Source: Pontiella agarivorans
GTDB lineage: Bacteria; Verrucomicrobiota; Kiritimatiellia; Kiritimatiellales; Pontiellaceae
Direction: 5' to 3'
Length of the DNA stretch: 64,000 nucleotides
Assembly (NCBI RefSeq): GCF_034531395.1
Contig: NZ_JARVCO010000012.1
Span: forward strand, 62,001 to 126,000
Both the position numbers and the translations under genes were made by a program. The notes under the pieces are model-generated. The model was given only the letters and a program-made list of their open reading frames with translations. It was not told the origin of the DNA and ran no database searches. Shown here in pieces: positions 41,460-50,329 of this stretch (positions are counted from its first letter, which is position 1; each line of letters begins with the position of its first letter).

Positions 41460-42002
41460 ATGTCACGTATAGGTAAACAACCCGTATCAATTCCCGGCGG
41501 CGTCACCGTCGAAGTAAACGACAGGACCGTGAGTGTTAAAGGAGCAAAGGGAGAAACATCCTACATGGCTCCAGCCTGCGTATCGGTCAGCATAGAAGAA
41601 GACAGCGTTGTGGTTTCCCGCACCGATGAGTCTAAATTCGGTAAAGCTATGTACGGCACGGTTCGGAGTCTGATTAACAACATGATCGTCGGAGTAAGCC
41701 AGGGTTACAAAAAAGAGCTTCTCATTGATGGGGTCGGTTATAAGGCCGTCATGAAGGGCGCCAATCAGATTGTACTGTCGCTGGGCTATTCTCATGATAT
41801 TGATTACACGATTCCGGAAGGCATCAAAGTTGAAGTCAATGGACAGGGGACAGGTCTTTCAATTGAAGGTATTGACAAGCAGCTGGTAGGTCAGGTTGCA
41901 GCACGCATCCGCGACTACTCGCCGGTTGAGCCGTATAAAGGCAAGGGTGTACGCTACTCTGATGAGCAGGTTCGCCGTAAAGAAGGTAAGGCGGTTGCAT
42001 AA
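41460..42002 (+). CDS. rplF: 50S ribosomal protein L6
   Basis: 180 residues. Two-repeat protein at the factor-binding site near the sarcin-ricin loop. MSRIGKQPVSIPGGVTVEV start and YKGKGVRYSDEQVRRKEGK end are standard. Overlaps rplR by one base. Confidence 0.98.
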   Translation: MSRIGKQPVSIPGGVTVEVNDRTVSVKGAKGETSYMAPACVSVSIEEDSVVVSRTDESKFGKAMYGTVRSLINNMIVGVSQGYKKELLIDGVGYKAVMKGANQIVLSLGYSHDIDYTIPEGIKVEVNGQGTGLSIEGIDKQLVGQVAARIRDYSPVEPYKGKGVRYSDEQVRRKEGKAVA

Positions 42003-42337
42003 TGGCTATTAAAACAAAAAAAGAACTCAGAAAACGCCGTCATTTCCGTGTCCGCAATAAAATTGCGGGTACGGCAGACCGTCCGCGCATGGCTTTTTAT
42101 CGCTCGAATAAGCGTATGGAAGTACAGTTCATCGATGATGATGCGCGTCTGACTCTGGCCGGAGTGTCCATCAACGGTAAAAACGCCGAGGCAGCCAAAG
42201 AACTGGGTGCCAAAGCCGCAGAAGCCGCAAAAGGAAAAGGCATTGAGGCTGTAGTGTTCGACCGTGGCGGATTCGCTTTCGGCAATAATCTTAAAACATT
42301 GGCAGACAGCGCTCGCGAAGCTGGCCTGAAATTCTAG
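42002..42337 (+). CDS. rplR: 50S ribosomal protein L18
   Basis: 111 residues. 5S rRNA-binding protein. [20 protein letters not shown] and [18 protein letters not shown] are the conserved blocks. Coupled to rplF by TAATG. Confidence 0.97.
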   Translation: MAIKTKKELRKRRHFRVRNKIAGTADRPRMAFYRSNKRMEVQFIDDDARLTLAGVSINGKNAEAAKELGAKAAEAAKGKGIEAVVFDRGGFAFGNNLKTLADSAREAGLKF

Positions 42338-42347
42338 GAGATTCCCA

Positions 42348-42899
42348 ATGGCAGAAGAACGTAAAGAACGTAGAGGACGCCGTGACAGTGGCGGACGTGG
42401 TCGCCGCGGAAAACGTGATGACAGGAAAGAAGTCCGCGAAAAGCCGGAATTCGAGGAACGGGTAGTGCATATCAGCCGTAACTCCAAGGTGGTGAAGGGC
42501 GGACGTCGTTTCAGCTTTGGTGCGCTGGTAGTTGTGGGAGACCGCAAGGGCCGTGTTGGTTATGGTCTCGGGAAGGCAGCTGAGGTCGCGGAAGCCATTC
42601 GTAAAGCCGGTGATGCTGCAAAGCGGAACCTGCAAACCGTCACGATGCGTGGTACCACACTGCCTCATGATGCGCTTGGTAAATACAGCGGAGCTCAGGT
42701 TCTGATTCGTCCGGCCTCTGAAGGTACCGGTATCATTGCGGGCGGTCCTTGTCGTGCAGTGCTTGAACTCGCCGGAGTTCGCGACGTACTGGCAAAATCG
42801 CTCGGTTCCAACAACCACCTCAATGTAACCAAGGCCACGCTGAAGGCGCTGGACTCCCTGCGCTCTAAGCAGGAAGCACTCGCGCTTCGCAAAGGCTGA
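42348..42899 (+). CDS. rpsE: 30S ribosomal protein S5
   Basis: 183 residues. Fidelity protein at the mRNA entry. The double-stranded RNA-binding-like N domain ([18 protein letters not shown]) and the spectinomycin loop region are normal. The N-terminus is an extended RG/RD-rich tail (about 35 residues, [20 protein letters not shown]). Followed by rplO with no rpmD in between. Confidence 0.97.
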   Translation: MAEERKERRGRRDSGGRGRRGKRDDRKEVREKPEFEERVVHISRNSKVVKGGRRFSFGALVVVGDRKGRVGYGLGKAAEVAEAIRKAGDAAKRNLQTVTMRGTTLPHDALGKYSGAQVLIRPASEGTGIIAGGPCRAVLELAGVRDVLAKSLGSNNHLNVTKATLKALDSLRSKQEALALRKG

Positions 42900-42919
42900 T
42901 AAAGGTAGGGGATAAAGTC

Positions 42920-43360
42920 ATGGATTTACATTCACTGAAACCTGCAGAAGGTTCCAAACATCGAAAGATCCGCGTGGGTCGCGGACGTGCTTCGGGAAAA
43001 GGCAAGACAGCCGGTCGCGGTCATAAGGGGCAGATGTCCCGTGCGGGTGCAACCCACAAGCCGCTGTTTGAAGGCGGTCAGATGCCTTACTATCGTAAGC
43101 TTCCTATTCGCGGATTCAATAACATCAATCGTAAAGTGATCCTTCCGGTCAATCTCGATGCTCTGAATGCATTTGAGGACGGTACGGAAGTAACCATCGA
43201 GCTTCTTCAGGAGCGTGGATTGGTTAACGGTCGCTTTGATGGTGTAAAGATTCTGGGCAACGGAAACGTAGAAAAGAAACTGACTGTTAAAGTTAATGCT
43301 TTCTCCGCCTCGGCTAAGGAAAAAATCGAAGCCGCCGGTGGAAACTGCGAAGTTGTCTAA
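42920..43360 (+). CDS. rplO: 50S ribosomal protein L15
   Basis: 146 residues. Late-assembly protein. [20 protein letters not shown] and the [20 protein letters not shown] stretch are typical. 20 bases after rpsE, where rpmD (L30) is normally found. Confidence 0.97.
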   Translation: MDLHSLKPAEGSKHRKIRVGRGRASGKGKTAGRGHKGQMSRAGATHKPLFEGGQMPYYRKLPIRGFNNINRKVILPVNLDALNAFEDGTEVTIELLQERGLVNGRFDGVKILGNGNVEKKLTVKVNAFSASAKEKIEAAGGNCEVV

Positions 43361-43381
43361 TTAAAGAAAGGCCACATTGCC

Positions 43382-44725
43382 ATGCTTTCCGCGTTTGCAA
43401 ACACATTCAAGATTCCAGAGCTCAGACAGCGTATTCTGTTTACGCTCGGACTGATCTTTATTTGTCGGCTGCTTGCAGCCGTTCCGCTCCCGGGTGTCGA
43501 TGCCTTGGCGATTCGCCAGTTTATTGAAGCGCAGGGCGGAGCGGAAGGCGGTCTGTTCGGGATCATGAACCTGTTCAGCGGGGGCGCGCTCCTGCAGTGT
43601 TCGGTAGGAACACTGGGTATTATGCCCTATATCAGTGCGTCCATCATAATCCAGCTCATGACTGCGGTCATTCCGCACCTTGAAAAACTGGCAAGAGAAG
43701 GCGATGTAGGCCGTCAAAAAATTACTCAGTATACACGATATCTCACAGTAATAATCTGTGCGGTACAGGGTATTGCCATGGGTGTGGCCCTTGAGTCCGG
43801 CGGCTATTTCGGCCTGCCGGCTGAAGTGGTCCGCATTCCGGGCTTCGGCTTTATCTTGCTAACCGCGCTCAGCTTGGTAACGGGTTCGCTGCTTTTAATG
43901 TGGATCGGTGAACAGATGACGGATCGGGGTATCGGCAACGGTATTTCGGTTATCATTACTGTCAATATCATCAGTGCAATGCCAATGGCAGTTAAAACCC
44001 TGATAGATAAACTGACTCCGGTTGACGGGGTCGCTGAAATCGGGTTTTTTCATGTTGCTCTGATGATTATTCTCATTTTTGCAGTAATTCTCGGTGTTGT
44101 TGCGGTTACTCAGGCGCAGCAGAAAGTGCCGGTTCAATTTGCGAAGCGTATGGTGGGTCGCAAAATGATGAACGGTGGAACATCGCATCTGCCTCTGCGA
44201 GTGAACTACTCCGGGGTGATGCCGATTATCTTTGCGTCGGCAATCCTTCAGATTTTCCCGTCTGTCGCAGGATATCTTCCGTATGAGTGGGCAAAGAAGT
44301 TTGCTTCCAGCTTCACGATGACGTCGGCCAGCTACATGATCGTGTTCGGTCTGATGATTCTGTTTTTCTCCTACTTCTGGGTAGCTACACAGTTTAACCC
44401 GGTTCAGATTGCGGACGATCTGAAAAAACGCGGGGGCTATATTCCTGGGATTCGCCCCGGAACGCCGACCGCGGATTATCTAGATCGCACCATGACTCGT
44501 CTGACGCTTGCGGGAGCCGTCTTCCTGACTGTAGTTTCGATTCTGCCTAGCATTCTTACGTCCTCTTTTAAGGTTCCGTGGATTGTGGCATCGTTCTTCG
44601 GGGGAACCAGTTTGCTGATTATAGTCGGGGTCATGCTCGATACCATGCGTCAGATTGAATCGCATCTTTTGATGCGCCATTACGACGGCTTCCTTAAAAA
44701 AGGTAAAATGCGAAGCGGACGATGA
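43382..44725 (+). CDS. secY: Protein translocase channel SecY
   Basis: 447 residues, ten predicted transmembrane helices. Forms the Sec channel with SecE. Start region RQRILFTLGLIFICRLLAAVP, the plug and pore region SIIIQLMTAVIPHLEKLA, and the cytoplasmic SecA/ribosome-binding loops (QAQQKVPVQFAKRMVG; KRGGYIPGIRPG) are all present. Overlaps adk by four bases (ATGA), beginning a translationally coupled secY-adk-map-infA run. Confidence 0.97.
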   Translation: MLSAFANTFKIPELRQRILFTLGLIFICRLLAAVPLPGVDALAIRQFIEAQGGAEGGLFGIMNLFSGGALLQCSVGTLGIMPYISASIIIQLMTAVIPHLEKLAREGDVGRQKITQYTRYLTVIICAVQGIAMGVALESGGYFGLPAEVVRIPGFGFILLTALSLVTGSLLLMWIGEQMTDRGIGNGISVIITVNIISAMPMAVKTLIDKLTPVDGVAEIGFFHVALMIILIFAVILGVVAVTQAQQKVPVQFAKRMVGRKMMNGGTSHLPLRVNYSGVMPIIFASAILQIFPSVAGYLPYEWAKKFASSFTMTSASYMIVFGLMILFFSYFWVATQFNPVQIADDLKKRGGYIPGIRPGTPTADYLDRTMTRLTLAGAVFLTVVSILPSILTSSFKVPWIVASFFGGTSLLIIVGVMLDTMRQIESHLLMRHYDGFLKKGKMRSGR

Positions 44726-45375
44726 ATGCAGTAATTTTGCTAGGACCGCCTGGAGCGGGCAAAGGAACTGTCGCGGAAGTACTGGTAGGCCAAGGATACA
44801 AACACATTTCAACAGGGCAGTTACTTCGGGAGCAGATTGCCCGGAGGACTGTTCTCGGTATCCAAGCCGAAAAGTTGATGGAACAGGGACGGTTTGTTCC
44901 TGACGATGTTGTGGTGGGGATGATTCGAAATCTGCTGGAAAAGGCGGACGGGACGCAGAAATTTCTATTTGACGGTTTTCCCCGGACGTTACCGCAGGCA
45001 AAGAGTCTGGATAAGCTGCTGAGTGAGTTAGAGGGTACGCTTGAAAGTGTCGTGCTGCTGGATTGTCCCGATGATGTAATTATCAAGCGGCTTTCGGGAC
45101 GGCGTACCTGCGATAAATGCGGAGCGGTCTATCATATAGCATTTAATCCGCCATCGCATGGTGATCGGTGTGATGTTGAAGGGTGTAAACTCGTGCAGCG
45201 TGCGGACGATCGCGAAGAGACGGTGAGAAACCGTTTGAAGGTTTATGAACAGCAAACGGCTCCGCTGATCAGCTATTATGAGGCGAAAAGCCTGGTTGAG
45301 CATATTGATGCGAACCAGAGCATAGAGGCCGTGAGAAATGATGTAAATGAGCGCCTGGTTGGTGTAGCGACATGA
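44722..45375 (+). CDS. adk: Adenylate kinase
   Basis: 217 residues. Interconverts ATP, ADP and AMP. P-loop GPPGAGKGT (8-16), AMP-binding GFPRTLPQA, and a zinc-type LID domain with CDKCGAVYH and CDVEGC supplying four cysteines. Long-form bacterial enzyme. Start overlaps secY and stop overlaps map by four bases each. Confidence 0.98.
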   Translation: MNAVILLGPPGAGKGTVAEVLVGQGYKHISTGQLLREQIARRTVLGIQAEKLMEQGRFVPDDVVVGMIRNLLEKADGTQKFLFDGFPRTLPQAKSLDKLLSELEGTLESVVLLDCPDDVIIKRLSGRRTCDKCGAVYHIAFNPPSHGDRCDVEGCKLVQRADDREETVRNRLKVYEQQTAPLISYYEAKSLVEHIDANQSIEAVRNDVNERLVGVAT

Positions 45376-46139
45376 TAAAGATTAAAAATCAGCAAGAATT
45401 AGCGGCCATGCGTGTAGTAGCACGTAAGACCGGAACTATTTTGCATCAAGTCGCTTCCAAAGTAGCTCCGGGGGTCACGACTAAAGAACTGGATGATTAT
45501 GCTGCGGAGCTTGCCCGCAAACAGGAAGGACGTTGTGCCTTCTACGGGTATCATGGATTTTCAGGACACATTTGCTCATCGGTAAACGAAGAGGTTGTTC
45601 ACGGCATTCCCGGAAAGCGTGTGATACGCGACGGTGATATTGTTAGCATAGATTTCGGTCTGGTGTATGGAGGTTTTGTCGGGGATACCGCGATAACGGT
45701 TCCGGCCGGAGAAATCGATCCTGAAGTTCAGCGTTTGCTGGATGTGACAAAAGAATGTTTGGAAGCCAGTATTTCCAAGGCGGTCGAAGGTAACCGGCTT
45801 GGAGACATCTCCAATGCCTGTCAGGTGGTAGCTGAAGAGGCAGGATTTTCGGTTGTGCGCGATTTTGTAGGACACGGTATAGGTCGTGAAATGCATGAGG
45901 ATCCGCAGATTCCAAACTATGGCCCTCCCGGGCGAGGTCCGGTGCTGAAGGCCGGTATGACCTTTGCTATTGAGCCGATGATTAATCTGGGGGTTCACCA
46001 AACGAAAACGCTTAATGACGGTTGGACGGTTGTTACAAAAGACCGGAAACCTTCGGCTCATTTCGAGCACTCGATTGCGGTGGGCAAGGAAAGAGCTGAG
46101 ATTTTGACCGTACCGGATACGCACTATGCGGATCTGTAA
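45372..46139 (+). CDS. map: Methionine aminopeptidase, type I
   Basis: 255 residues. Removes the initiator Met from nascent proteins. The dinuclear metal site is complete: Asp in VSIDFGL, Asp in FVGDTA, His in GHGIGREMHEDP, Glu in FAIEPMI and Glu in FEHSIAV. Overlaps adk by four bases and infA by one. Confidence 0.98.
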   Translation: MIKIKNQQELAAMRVVARKTGTILHQVASKVAPGVTTKELDDYAAELARKQEGRCAFYGYHGFSGHICSSVNEEVVHGIPGKRVIRDGDIVSIDFGLVYGGFVGDTAITVPAGEIDPEVQRLLDVTKECLEASISKAVEGNRLGDISNACQVVAEEAGFSVVRDFVGHGIGREMHEDPQIPNYGPPGRGPVLKAGMTFAIEPMINLGVHQTKTLNDGWTVVTKDRKPSAHFEHSIAVGKERAEILTVPDTHYADL

Positions 46140-46357
46140 TGGATAAAAAAGAAACAAATTTGCTTGAGGCGCGTATTGTCTCCGTGATAGACAAACACGC
46201 TTTTGACGCAGAACTAAGAAATGGACATCGTCTAGTCGCTTTTTTGAGGCGTGACGATTTTGATAAAGGGCATCCGCAAGTCGGTGCAACAGTTACGGTT
46301 GAGATGTCGCCCTTCGATATGAGCAAAGGGCGTCTTGTGATCGACGAGGAGCAATAA
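46139..46357 (+). CDS. infA: Translation initiation factor IF-1, divergent
   Basis: 72 residues. OB-fold protein that fills the ribosomal A site during initiation. Position between map and rpmJ and the fold pattern ([30 protein letters not shown]) identify it, but the usual HISGKMRMNYIRI segment that contacts 16S helix 44 is replaced by [14 protein letters not shown], and the N-terminus reads [19 protein letters not shown] second, canonical infA could exist elsewhere in the genome. TAATG coupling to map. Confidence 0.88.
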   Translation: MDKKETNLLEARIVSVIDKHAFDAELRNGHRLVAFLRRDDFDKGHPQVGATVTVEMSPFDMSKGRLVIDEEQ

Positions 46358-46358
46358 A

Positions 46359-46472
46359 ATGAAAGTACGAGCTTCAGTAAAAAGAATGTGTGAACAGTGC
46401 AAAGTGATCCGCCGCAAGGGCGTCGTTCGCATCATCTGCACGAACCCGCGCCACAAACAGCGCCAAGGATAA
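46359..46472 (+). CDS. rpmJ: 50S ribosomal protein L36, zinc-binding form
   Basis: 37 residues: [16 protein letters not shown] at the start, [11 protein letters not shown] at the end. The Cys-Cys-Cys-His zinc ligands (Cys11, Cys14, Cys27, His32) are all present. It begins one base after the infA stop codon. Confidence 0.96.
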   Translation: MKVRASVKRMCEQCKVIRRKGVVRIICTNPRHKQRQG

Positions 46473-46491
46473 GGAATCAGGAGTTTAAGAC

Positions 46492-46893
46492 ATGCCACGT
46501 GTACTCGGTATAGACATCCCCGGTAGGAAGAAGCTGGAATTCTCGCTTCGTTATATTTACGGCATCGGCCCGACCACCGCAGTTGAAATCTGCGAGAAGG
46601 CTAAGCTGGATCGCAACATGAAAGCTGATGATTTGAAGGATGAAGACATCCAGCGTCTTGTTGCTGTGCTTCAGAGCGACTACCGCATTGAAGGCGACCT
46701 CCGTCGCGAAATTTCGGCGAATATTCGTCGTCTTATTTCGGTAGGTTCGTATCGCGGTCGTCGTCATCGCGCCGGTCTTCCGGTTCGTGGTCAGCGTACC
46801 AAAACCAACGCCCGTACCCGTAAGGGCGCGAAGCGTACCGTTGGTGTTGTTCGTGGTAAAGAAGCCCGTTCCGCCGCTAAAGCTGCGAAATAA
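46492..46893 (+). CDS. rpsM: 30S ribosomal protein S13
   Basis: 133 residues. Head protein touching the P-site tRNA with its basic tail. MPRVLGIDIPGRKKLEFSLR start and the RHRAGLPVRGQRTKTNARTR block are standard; the tail is slightly extended (KEARSAAKAAK). Preceded by AGGAGT. Confidence 0.98.
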   Translation: MPRVLGIDIPGRKKLEFSLRYIYGIGPTTAVEICEKAKLDRNMKADDLKDEDIQRLVAVLQSDYRIEGDLRREISANIRRLISVGSYRGRRHRAGLPVRGQRTKTNARTRKGAKRTVGVVRGKEARSAAKAAK

Positions 46894-46918
46894 AGCGGCG
46901 TAAAGAAGGATTATTCCC

Positions 46919-47446
46919 ATGGCAGAAGAAAAAGTTGAAGAAGTAAAAGAAGCGGTAGCAGCAGCACCGGTTTCGGAAGAAAAGCCTGCAGCACCGGCAG
47001 AAGCTGAGGTTGAAGAGAAAAAATCGCGTTTGCCTACTGCAGCAGATTTGCTGGCCGATGAAGTCATTGAGCCGATCAAGCGTAAAAAAGGTTCAAAGAA
47101 CGTCCCGGTTGGGATCGCTTTTGTGAAAACGACCTTTAATAACACGATCGTTTCTATTACGGACATGCGCGGCAATGTGGTTTCGTGGTCGAGTGCCGGC
47201 CGTTGTAACTTTAAGGGTTCACGTAAGTCTACAGCATTTGCTGCAACCACGGTTGCTCAGGATGCCGCACGTAACGCGATCAGCCACGGAATGTCTGAGG
47301 TGGAAGTGCGTGTTCAGGGTCCGGGAGCCGGGCGTGAATCAGCAGTGCGCGCTCTGGCGTCAGCAGGTCTCTCTGTAACCTGCATTAAGGACACCACGGC
47401 AATTCCGCATAATGGCTGTCGTCCGCCTAAGCGCCGTCGCGTTTAG
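46919..47446 (+). CDS. rpsK: 30S ribosomal protein S11 with acidic N-terminal extension
   Basis: 175 residues against about 129 usually. The S11 core begins near residue 55 ([20 protein letters not shown]) and ends normally ([16 protein letters not shown]). The first 50 residues are an Ala/Glu/Val-rich, strongly acidic stretch ([20 protein letters not shown]). An ATG-less later start is not apparent, and the ribosome-binding site AAGGA sits before the upstream ATG, so the extension looks real. rpsD, normally next, is absent. Confidence 0.95.
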   Translation: MAEEKVEEVKEAVAAAPVSEEKPAAPAEAEVEEKKSRLPTAADLLADEVIEPIKRKKGSKNVPVGIAFVKTTFNNTIVSITDMRGNVVSWSSAGRCNFKGSRKSTAFAATTVAQDAARNAISHGMSEVEVRVQGPGAGRESAVRALASAGLSVTCIKDTTAIPHNGCRPPKRRRV

Positions 47447-47461
47447 TCAGACTCTGTTTTG

Positions 47462-47488
47462 CAATGCTTCCGGTCGTCGGAAGCATTG
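47462..47488 (+). promoter_or_regulatory. 11-bp hairpin between rpsK and rpoA
   Basis: CAATGCTTCCG (47462-47472) pairs perfectly with CGGAAGCATTG (47478-47488), loop GTCGT. No U-tract. It occupies the position where rpsD normally lies and begins 15 bases after the rpsK stop. Confidence 0.6.
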
Positions 47489-47559
47489 TGCTTGTAACCC
47501 ACAGTATAAACTAACACCATATGATTCGGTTAATGCCCGGATCTGGGAGATTAAATATT

Positions 47560-48564
47560 ATGCCTACTCGTCTCGGTCGATTCGAAATGCCGAAGCAGGT
47601 TGTCAAAGACGACGCCGCTTCCACAGAAAACTACGGTAAATTTTACGCAGAACCGTTTGAAGGCGGCTATGGCCGTACCATGGGTAACTCACTGCGTCGT
47701 GTTTTGCTGTCTTCATTGGAAGGTGCAGCAGTTTCCTCGGTTAAAATCAAGGGTGCGCCGCATGAATTCTGCAGTCTTGAAGGGGTGACTGAGGATGTCA
47801 CTGACATTGTACTGAACATCAAACAGCTTCTTTTCAAAAGCTATTCCCGCGACACTCAGGTTGTGAAAATCAAGGTCGAAGGTCCGGGTGAAGTTAAAGC
47901 CGGAGATATCCAGACTCCGGAAATGATCGAAGTACTGAATCCTGATTTCGTAATCTGCACTCTTCAGGAGGACGGCGTCTTTGAGGCCGAAATGGAAGTT
48001 CGTATCGGCCGGGGTTACTGTCCTGCAGAACTGAACAAAAAAGAGAATCAGGAAATCGGCGTGATTCCGATTGATTGTCTTTTCTCTCCGGTTCGCCGTG
48101 TAAAATACGAAACGGAAAACACTCGTGTGGGCCGTCGTACGGACTACGACAAACTCGTAATCGAAATCTGGACAGACGGACGGGTTACGCCGGACGATGC
48201 TTTGACTATGTCCGCCGCGATTCTTCGCCACCACCTCGATGTATTCGTGTCTTACGATAAGGATCTGATCGAGTTCGAAGAAAGCGAAAAACAGATCGAT
48301 ATGGAGAAGGAAGAGCTCCGTAAGAAACTGAATATCAGTGTCAACGAAATCGAACTCAGTGTACGTGCAGCCAACTGTCTGAATAATGCCAACATCACCA
48401 CTGTCGGGGAGCTTGCGCAGAAGACCGAAGCTGAAATGCTGAAATACCGAAACTTCGGTAAGAAATCGCTGAATGAAATCAAGGCGAAGATCCAGGAAAT
48501 GGGCCTGTCGCTGGGAATGACCTTCGATGCAGACCTGCTTAAGGGTGTGTTCTCTGAAGACTAA
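47560..48564 (+). CDS. rpoA: DNA-directed RNA polymerase subunit alpha
   Basis: 334 residues. The N-terminal assembly domain (YGRTMGNSLRRVLLSSL) and the C-terminal domain that binds UP elements and activators (LSVRAANCLNNANI, GKKSLNEIK) are complete. I chose the ATG at 47560 behind GGGAG, giving MPTRLGRFEMPKQVV; in-frame ATGs at 47521 and 47533 lack ribosome-binding sites. Confidence 0.97.
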   Translation: MPTRLGRFEMPKQVVKDDAASTENYGKFYAEPFEGGYGRTMGNSLRRVLLSSLEGAAVSSVKIKGAPHEFCSLEGVTEDVTDIVLNIKQLLFKSYSRDTQVVKIKVEGPGEVKAGDIQTPEMIEVLNPDFVICTLQEDGVFEAEMEVRIGRGYCPAELNKKENQEIGVIPIDCLFSPVRRVKYETENTRVGRRTDYDKLVIEIWTDGRVTPDDALTMSAAILRHHLDVFVSYDKDLIEFEESEKQIDMEKEELRKKLNISVNEIELSVRAANCLNNANITTVGELAQKTEAEMLKYRNFGKKSLNEIKAKIQEMGLSLGMTFDADLLKGVFSED

Positions 48565-48574
48565 TTTGTAAACT

Positions 48575-48589
48575 ATCCAGAGGTTGGAA
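48575..48589. repeat. Degenerate TTCCA-N5-TGGAA dyad abutting rplQ
   Basis: ATCCAGAGGTTGGAA, one mismatch, ending two bases before the rplQ ATG, the same spacing as the exact dyad before dinB. Confidence 0.5.
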
Positions 48590-48591
48590 CA

Positions 48592-49017
48592 ATGAGACAT
48601 CGTAAAAAAACTGTAAAACTGGGTCGCACCAGCGCGCATCGTAATGAGCTGCTCGCTAATCAGGTCTGCGCGCTCATCGACAACAAGCGTATTAAAACCA
48701 CTGCGCCGAAAGCCAAAGCTGCCCGCAGCCTGGCAGAAAAAATGGTAACCCTGGGCAAGAAGGGCACGCTGGCGGCACGCCGTCAGGCCATTGCAATTCT
48801 GAAAAACGAAGCAGCGGTTAAAGAGCTTTTCGATTCGGTTGCACCGACCTTCGAAAGCCGTAACGGTGGGTATACCCGCATCATTAAACTGGGACGTCGG
48901 ATTTCAGATAGCTCGGAAATGGTTTTGCTCGAGTGGGTGGATGCCGTGGTAACGGCAGCTCCAGCGGCTGATGCTGTACCTGCTGACGAAGAAAAGGAAG
49001 TGGCCGCTGCTGAGTAA
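48592..49017 (+). CDS. rplQ: 50S ribosomal protein L17
   Basis: 141 residues. MRHRKKTVKLGRTSAHRNEL start and the GGYTRIIKLGRRISDSSEM block are typical; an Ala/Glu-rich tail of about 25 residues follows the core. Last gene of the ribosomal protein block, closed by a terminator. Confidence 0.97.
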   Translation: MRHRKKTVKLGRTSAHRNELLANQVCALIDNKRIKTTAPKAKAARSLAEKMVTLGKKGTLAARRQAIAILKNEAAVKELFDSVAPTFESRNGGYTRIIKLGRRISDSSEMVLLEWVDAVVTAAPAADAVPADEEKEVAAAE

Positions 49018-49309
49018 ATCAGTCTTGGTGCTTGCTGCAAAAACCCCGTTGCCTCTAATTCAGGTTGCGGGGTTTTTTCTTGTATAGGGAGGGCTCTTTT
49101 AAAGGTTGGTATTTGATTCTGCGAGCTCTTTAAAAATCGGAATACGGTACAAAGTTACCGTCTTAAGAAAGTGGAGGCGGTTGAATAAGGCAAAATAGGT
49201 GCGAAAGCTGTAAAATTGGGTTGCTTGAAAAATCCCAACTGATAGCTTTGCTTGGATTTTTTGAAAAATCGGGGATGCATAAACTTAATCAGACGGGGAA
49301 TAGAGTACA
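49018..49309. other. Gap between rplQ and pta
   Basis: 292 bases. After the rplQ terminator it is AT-rich, with the dyad ACGGTA-CAAAGT-TACCGT (49144-49161) and a near direct repeat TTGAAAAATC / TTGAAAAATC (about 49216 and 49261). The pta promoter should be here but no clear -35/-10 pair stands out. No ORF. Confidence 0.5.
49042..49080 (+). terminator. Rho-independent terminator after rplQ
   Basis: AACCCCG (49042-49048) pairs with CGGGGTT (49068-49074); the inner part pairs partly (CCT with AGG); followed by TTTTTTC. Confidence 0.85.
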
Positions 49310-50311
49310 ATGGCCAGAAGCGTATTTATTCAGCAACTTATTGATGCTGCTAAACTAAAGAAAAAAAATATTGTTTTGCCGGAGGGCAGCGATGAACGGG
49401 TCTGCGAGGCGGCTCACATCATCAATCAGGAGGGAATCGCGGCGGTTACCCTGCTTGGAGAGATTGCTGCGATACAGGAGCGTTTCGCTTCCAAAGGCTG
49501 GAATCTAGATGGGATCACGGTAATTGACCCGGAGACATCGGATCGGCTTCAGGAATATGCCGATGCTTTTTATGAAATGCGCAAGGCCAAGGGGATTACG
49601 CCGGAGCAGGCGCTGGAAACGGTGAAGCAGGTTACGTATTTCGGCACGATGATTATGCAGGCCGGTGATGCGGATGGGATGGTTTCTGGTGCGGCACACT
49701 CAACGGCCGATACCGTTCGTCCGGCCTTGCAGGTTATAAAATCAGCGAGGAAAGGCGGGACCGTTTCAAGCTTCTTCCTTGAATGTGTGAACGGGGTTCC
49801 GTATGTCTTTTCCGATTGCGGGCTGGTTGAGGATCCTGATGCGGATCAGCTTTCGCAGATTGCGGTGCAGAGTGCGCATTCGGCGATTCAGTTTGATATT
49901 CCGCCGATGACGGCCATGCTTTCCTATTCCACCTACGGTTCGGCCAAAAGTCCGTTGGTTGAAAAGGTTCAGGAGGCCACAAAACTCGCAAAACAGCGGG
50001 TGATTGATGAATGTCCTGATAAAGGGATTGTGATCGATGGCGAGTTGCAGCTTGATGCTGCTATTGTTCCGGCGGTGGCGGCGAAAAAAGCGCCGGAAAG
50101 TCCGCTCGGGGGCGAGGCGCGTGTGTTGATTTTTCCAGATCTGAATGCGGGTAATATTTCGTATAAAATCGTTGAGCGTATGGCCGGAGCGGAAGCGTTC
50201 GGTCCATTGCTTCAGGGCTTGAATAAACCGGTGAACGATCTCTCTCGCGGCTGTTCCGTTGAGGATATTGTGGGTGTTGCAGCCATTACATCGCTACAGG
50301 CAGATAGCTAA
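49310..50311 (+). CDS. pta: Phosphate acetyltransferase
   Basis: 333 residues, the short single-domain form. Converts acetyl-CoA and phosphate to acetyl phosphate. KKNIVLPEGSDERVCEAA start, DGMVSGAAHSTADTVRPAL and the C-terminal RGCSVEDIVGVAAITSLQ are family hallmarks. 18 bases before ackA, the standard acetate fermentation or ATP-forming pair. It carries an internal exact dyad (49489). Confidence 0.97.
   Translation: MARSVFIQQLIDAAKLKKKNIVLPEGSDERVCEAAHIINQEGIAAVTLLGEIAAIQERFASKGWNLDGITVIDPETSDRLQEYADAFYEMRKAKGITPEQALETVKQVTYFGTMIMQAGDADGMVSGAAHSTADTVRPALQVIKSARKGGTVSSFFLECVNGVPYVFSDCGLVEDPDADQLSQIAVQSAHSAIQFDIPPMTAMLSYSTYGSAKSPLVEKVQEATKLAKQRVIDECPDKGIVIDGELQLDAAIVPAVAAKKAPESPLGGEARVLIFPDLNAGNISYKIVERMAGAEAFGPLLQGLNKPVNDLSRGCSVEDIVGVAAITSLQADS
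49489..49503. repeat. TTCCA-N5-TGGAA dyad inside pta
   Basis: Exact copy TTCCAAAGGCTGGAA, the same 15 bases as before dinB (10317). Read in the pta frame it encodes part of FASKGWNL. Confidence 0.7.
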
Positions 50312-50329
50312 TTTACAGGAAAAGAACGC

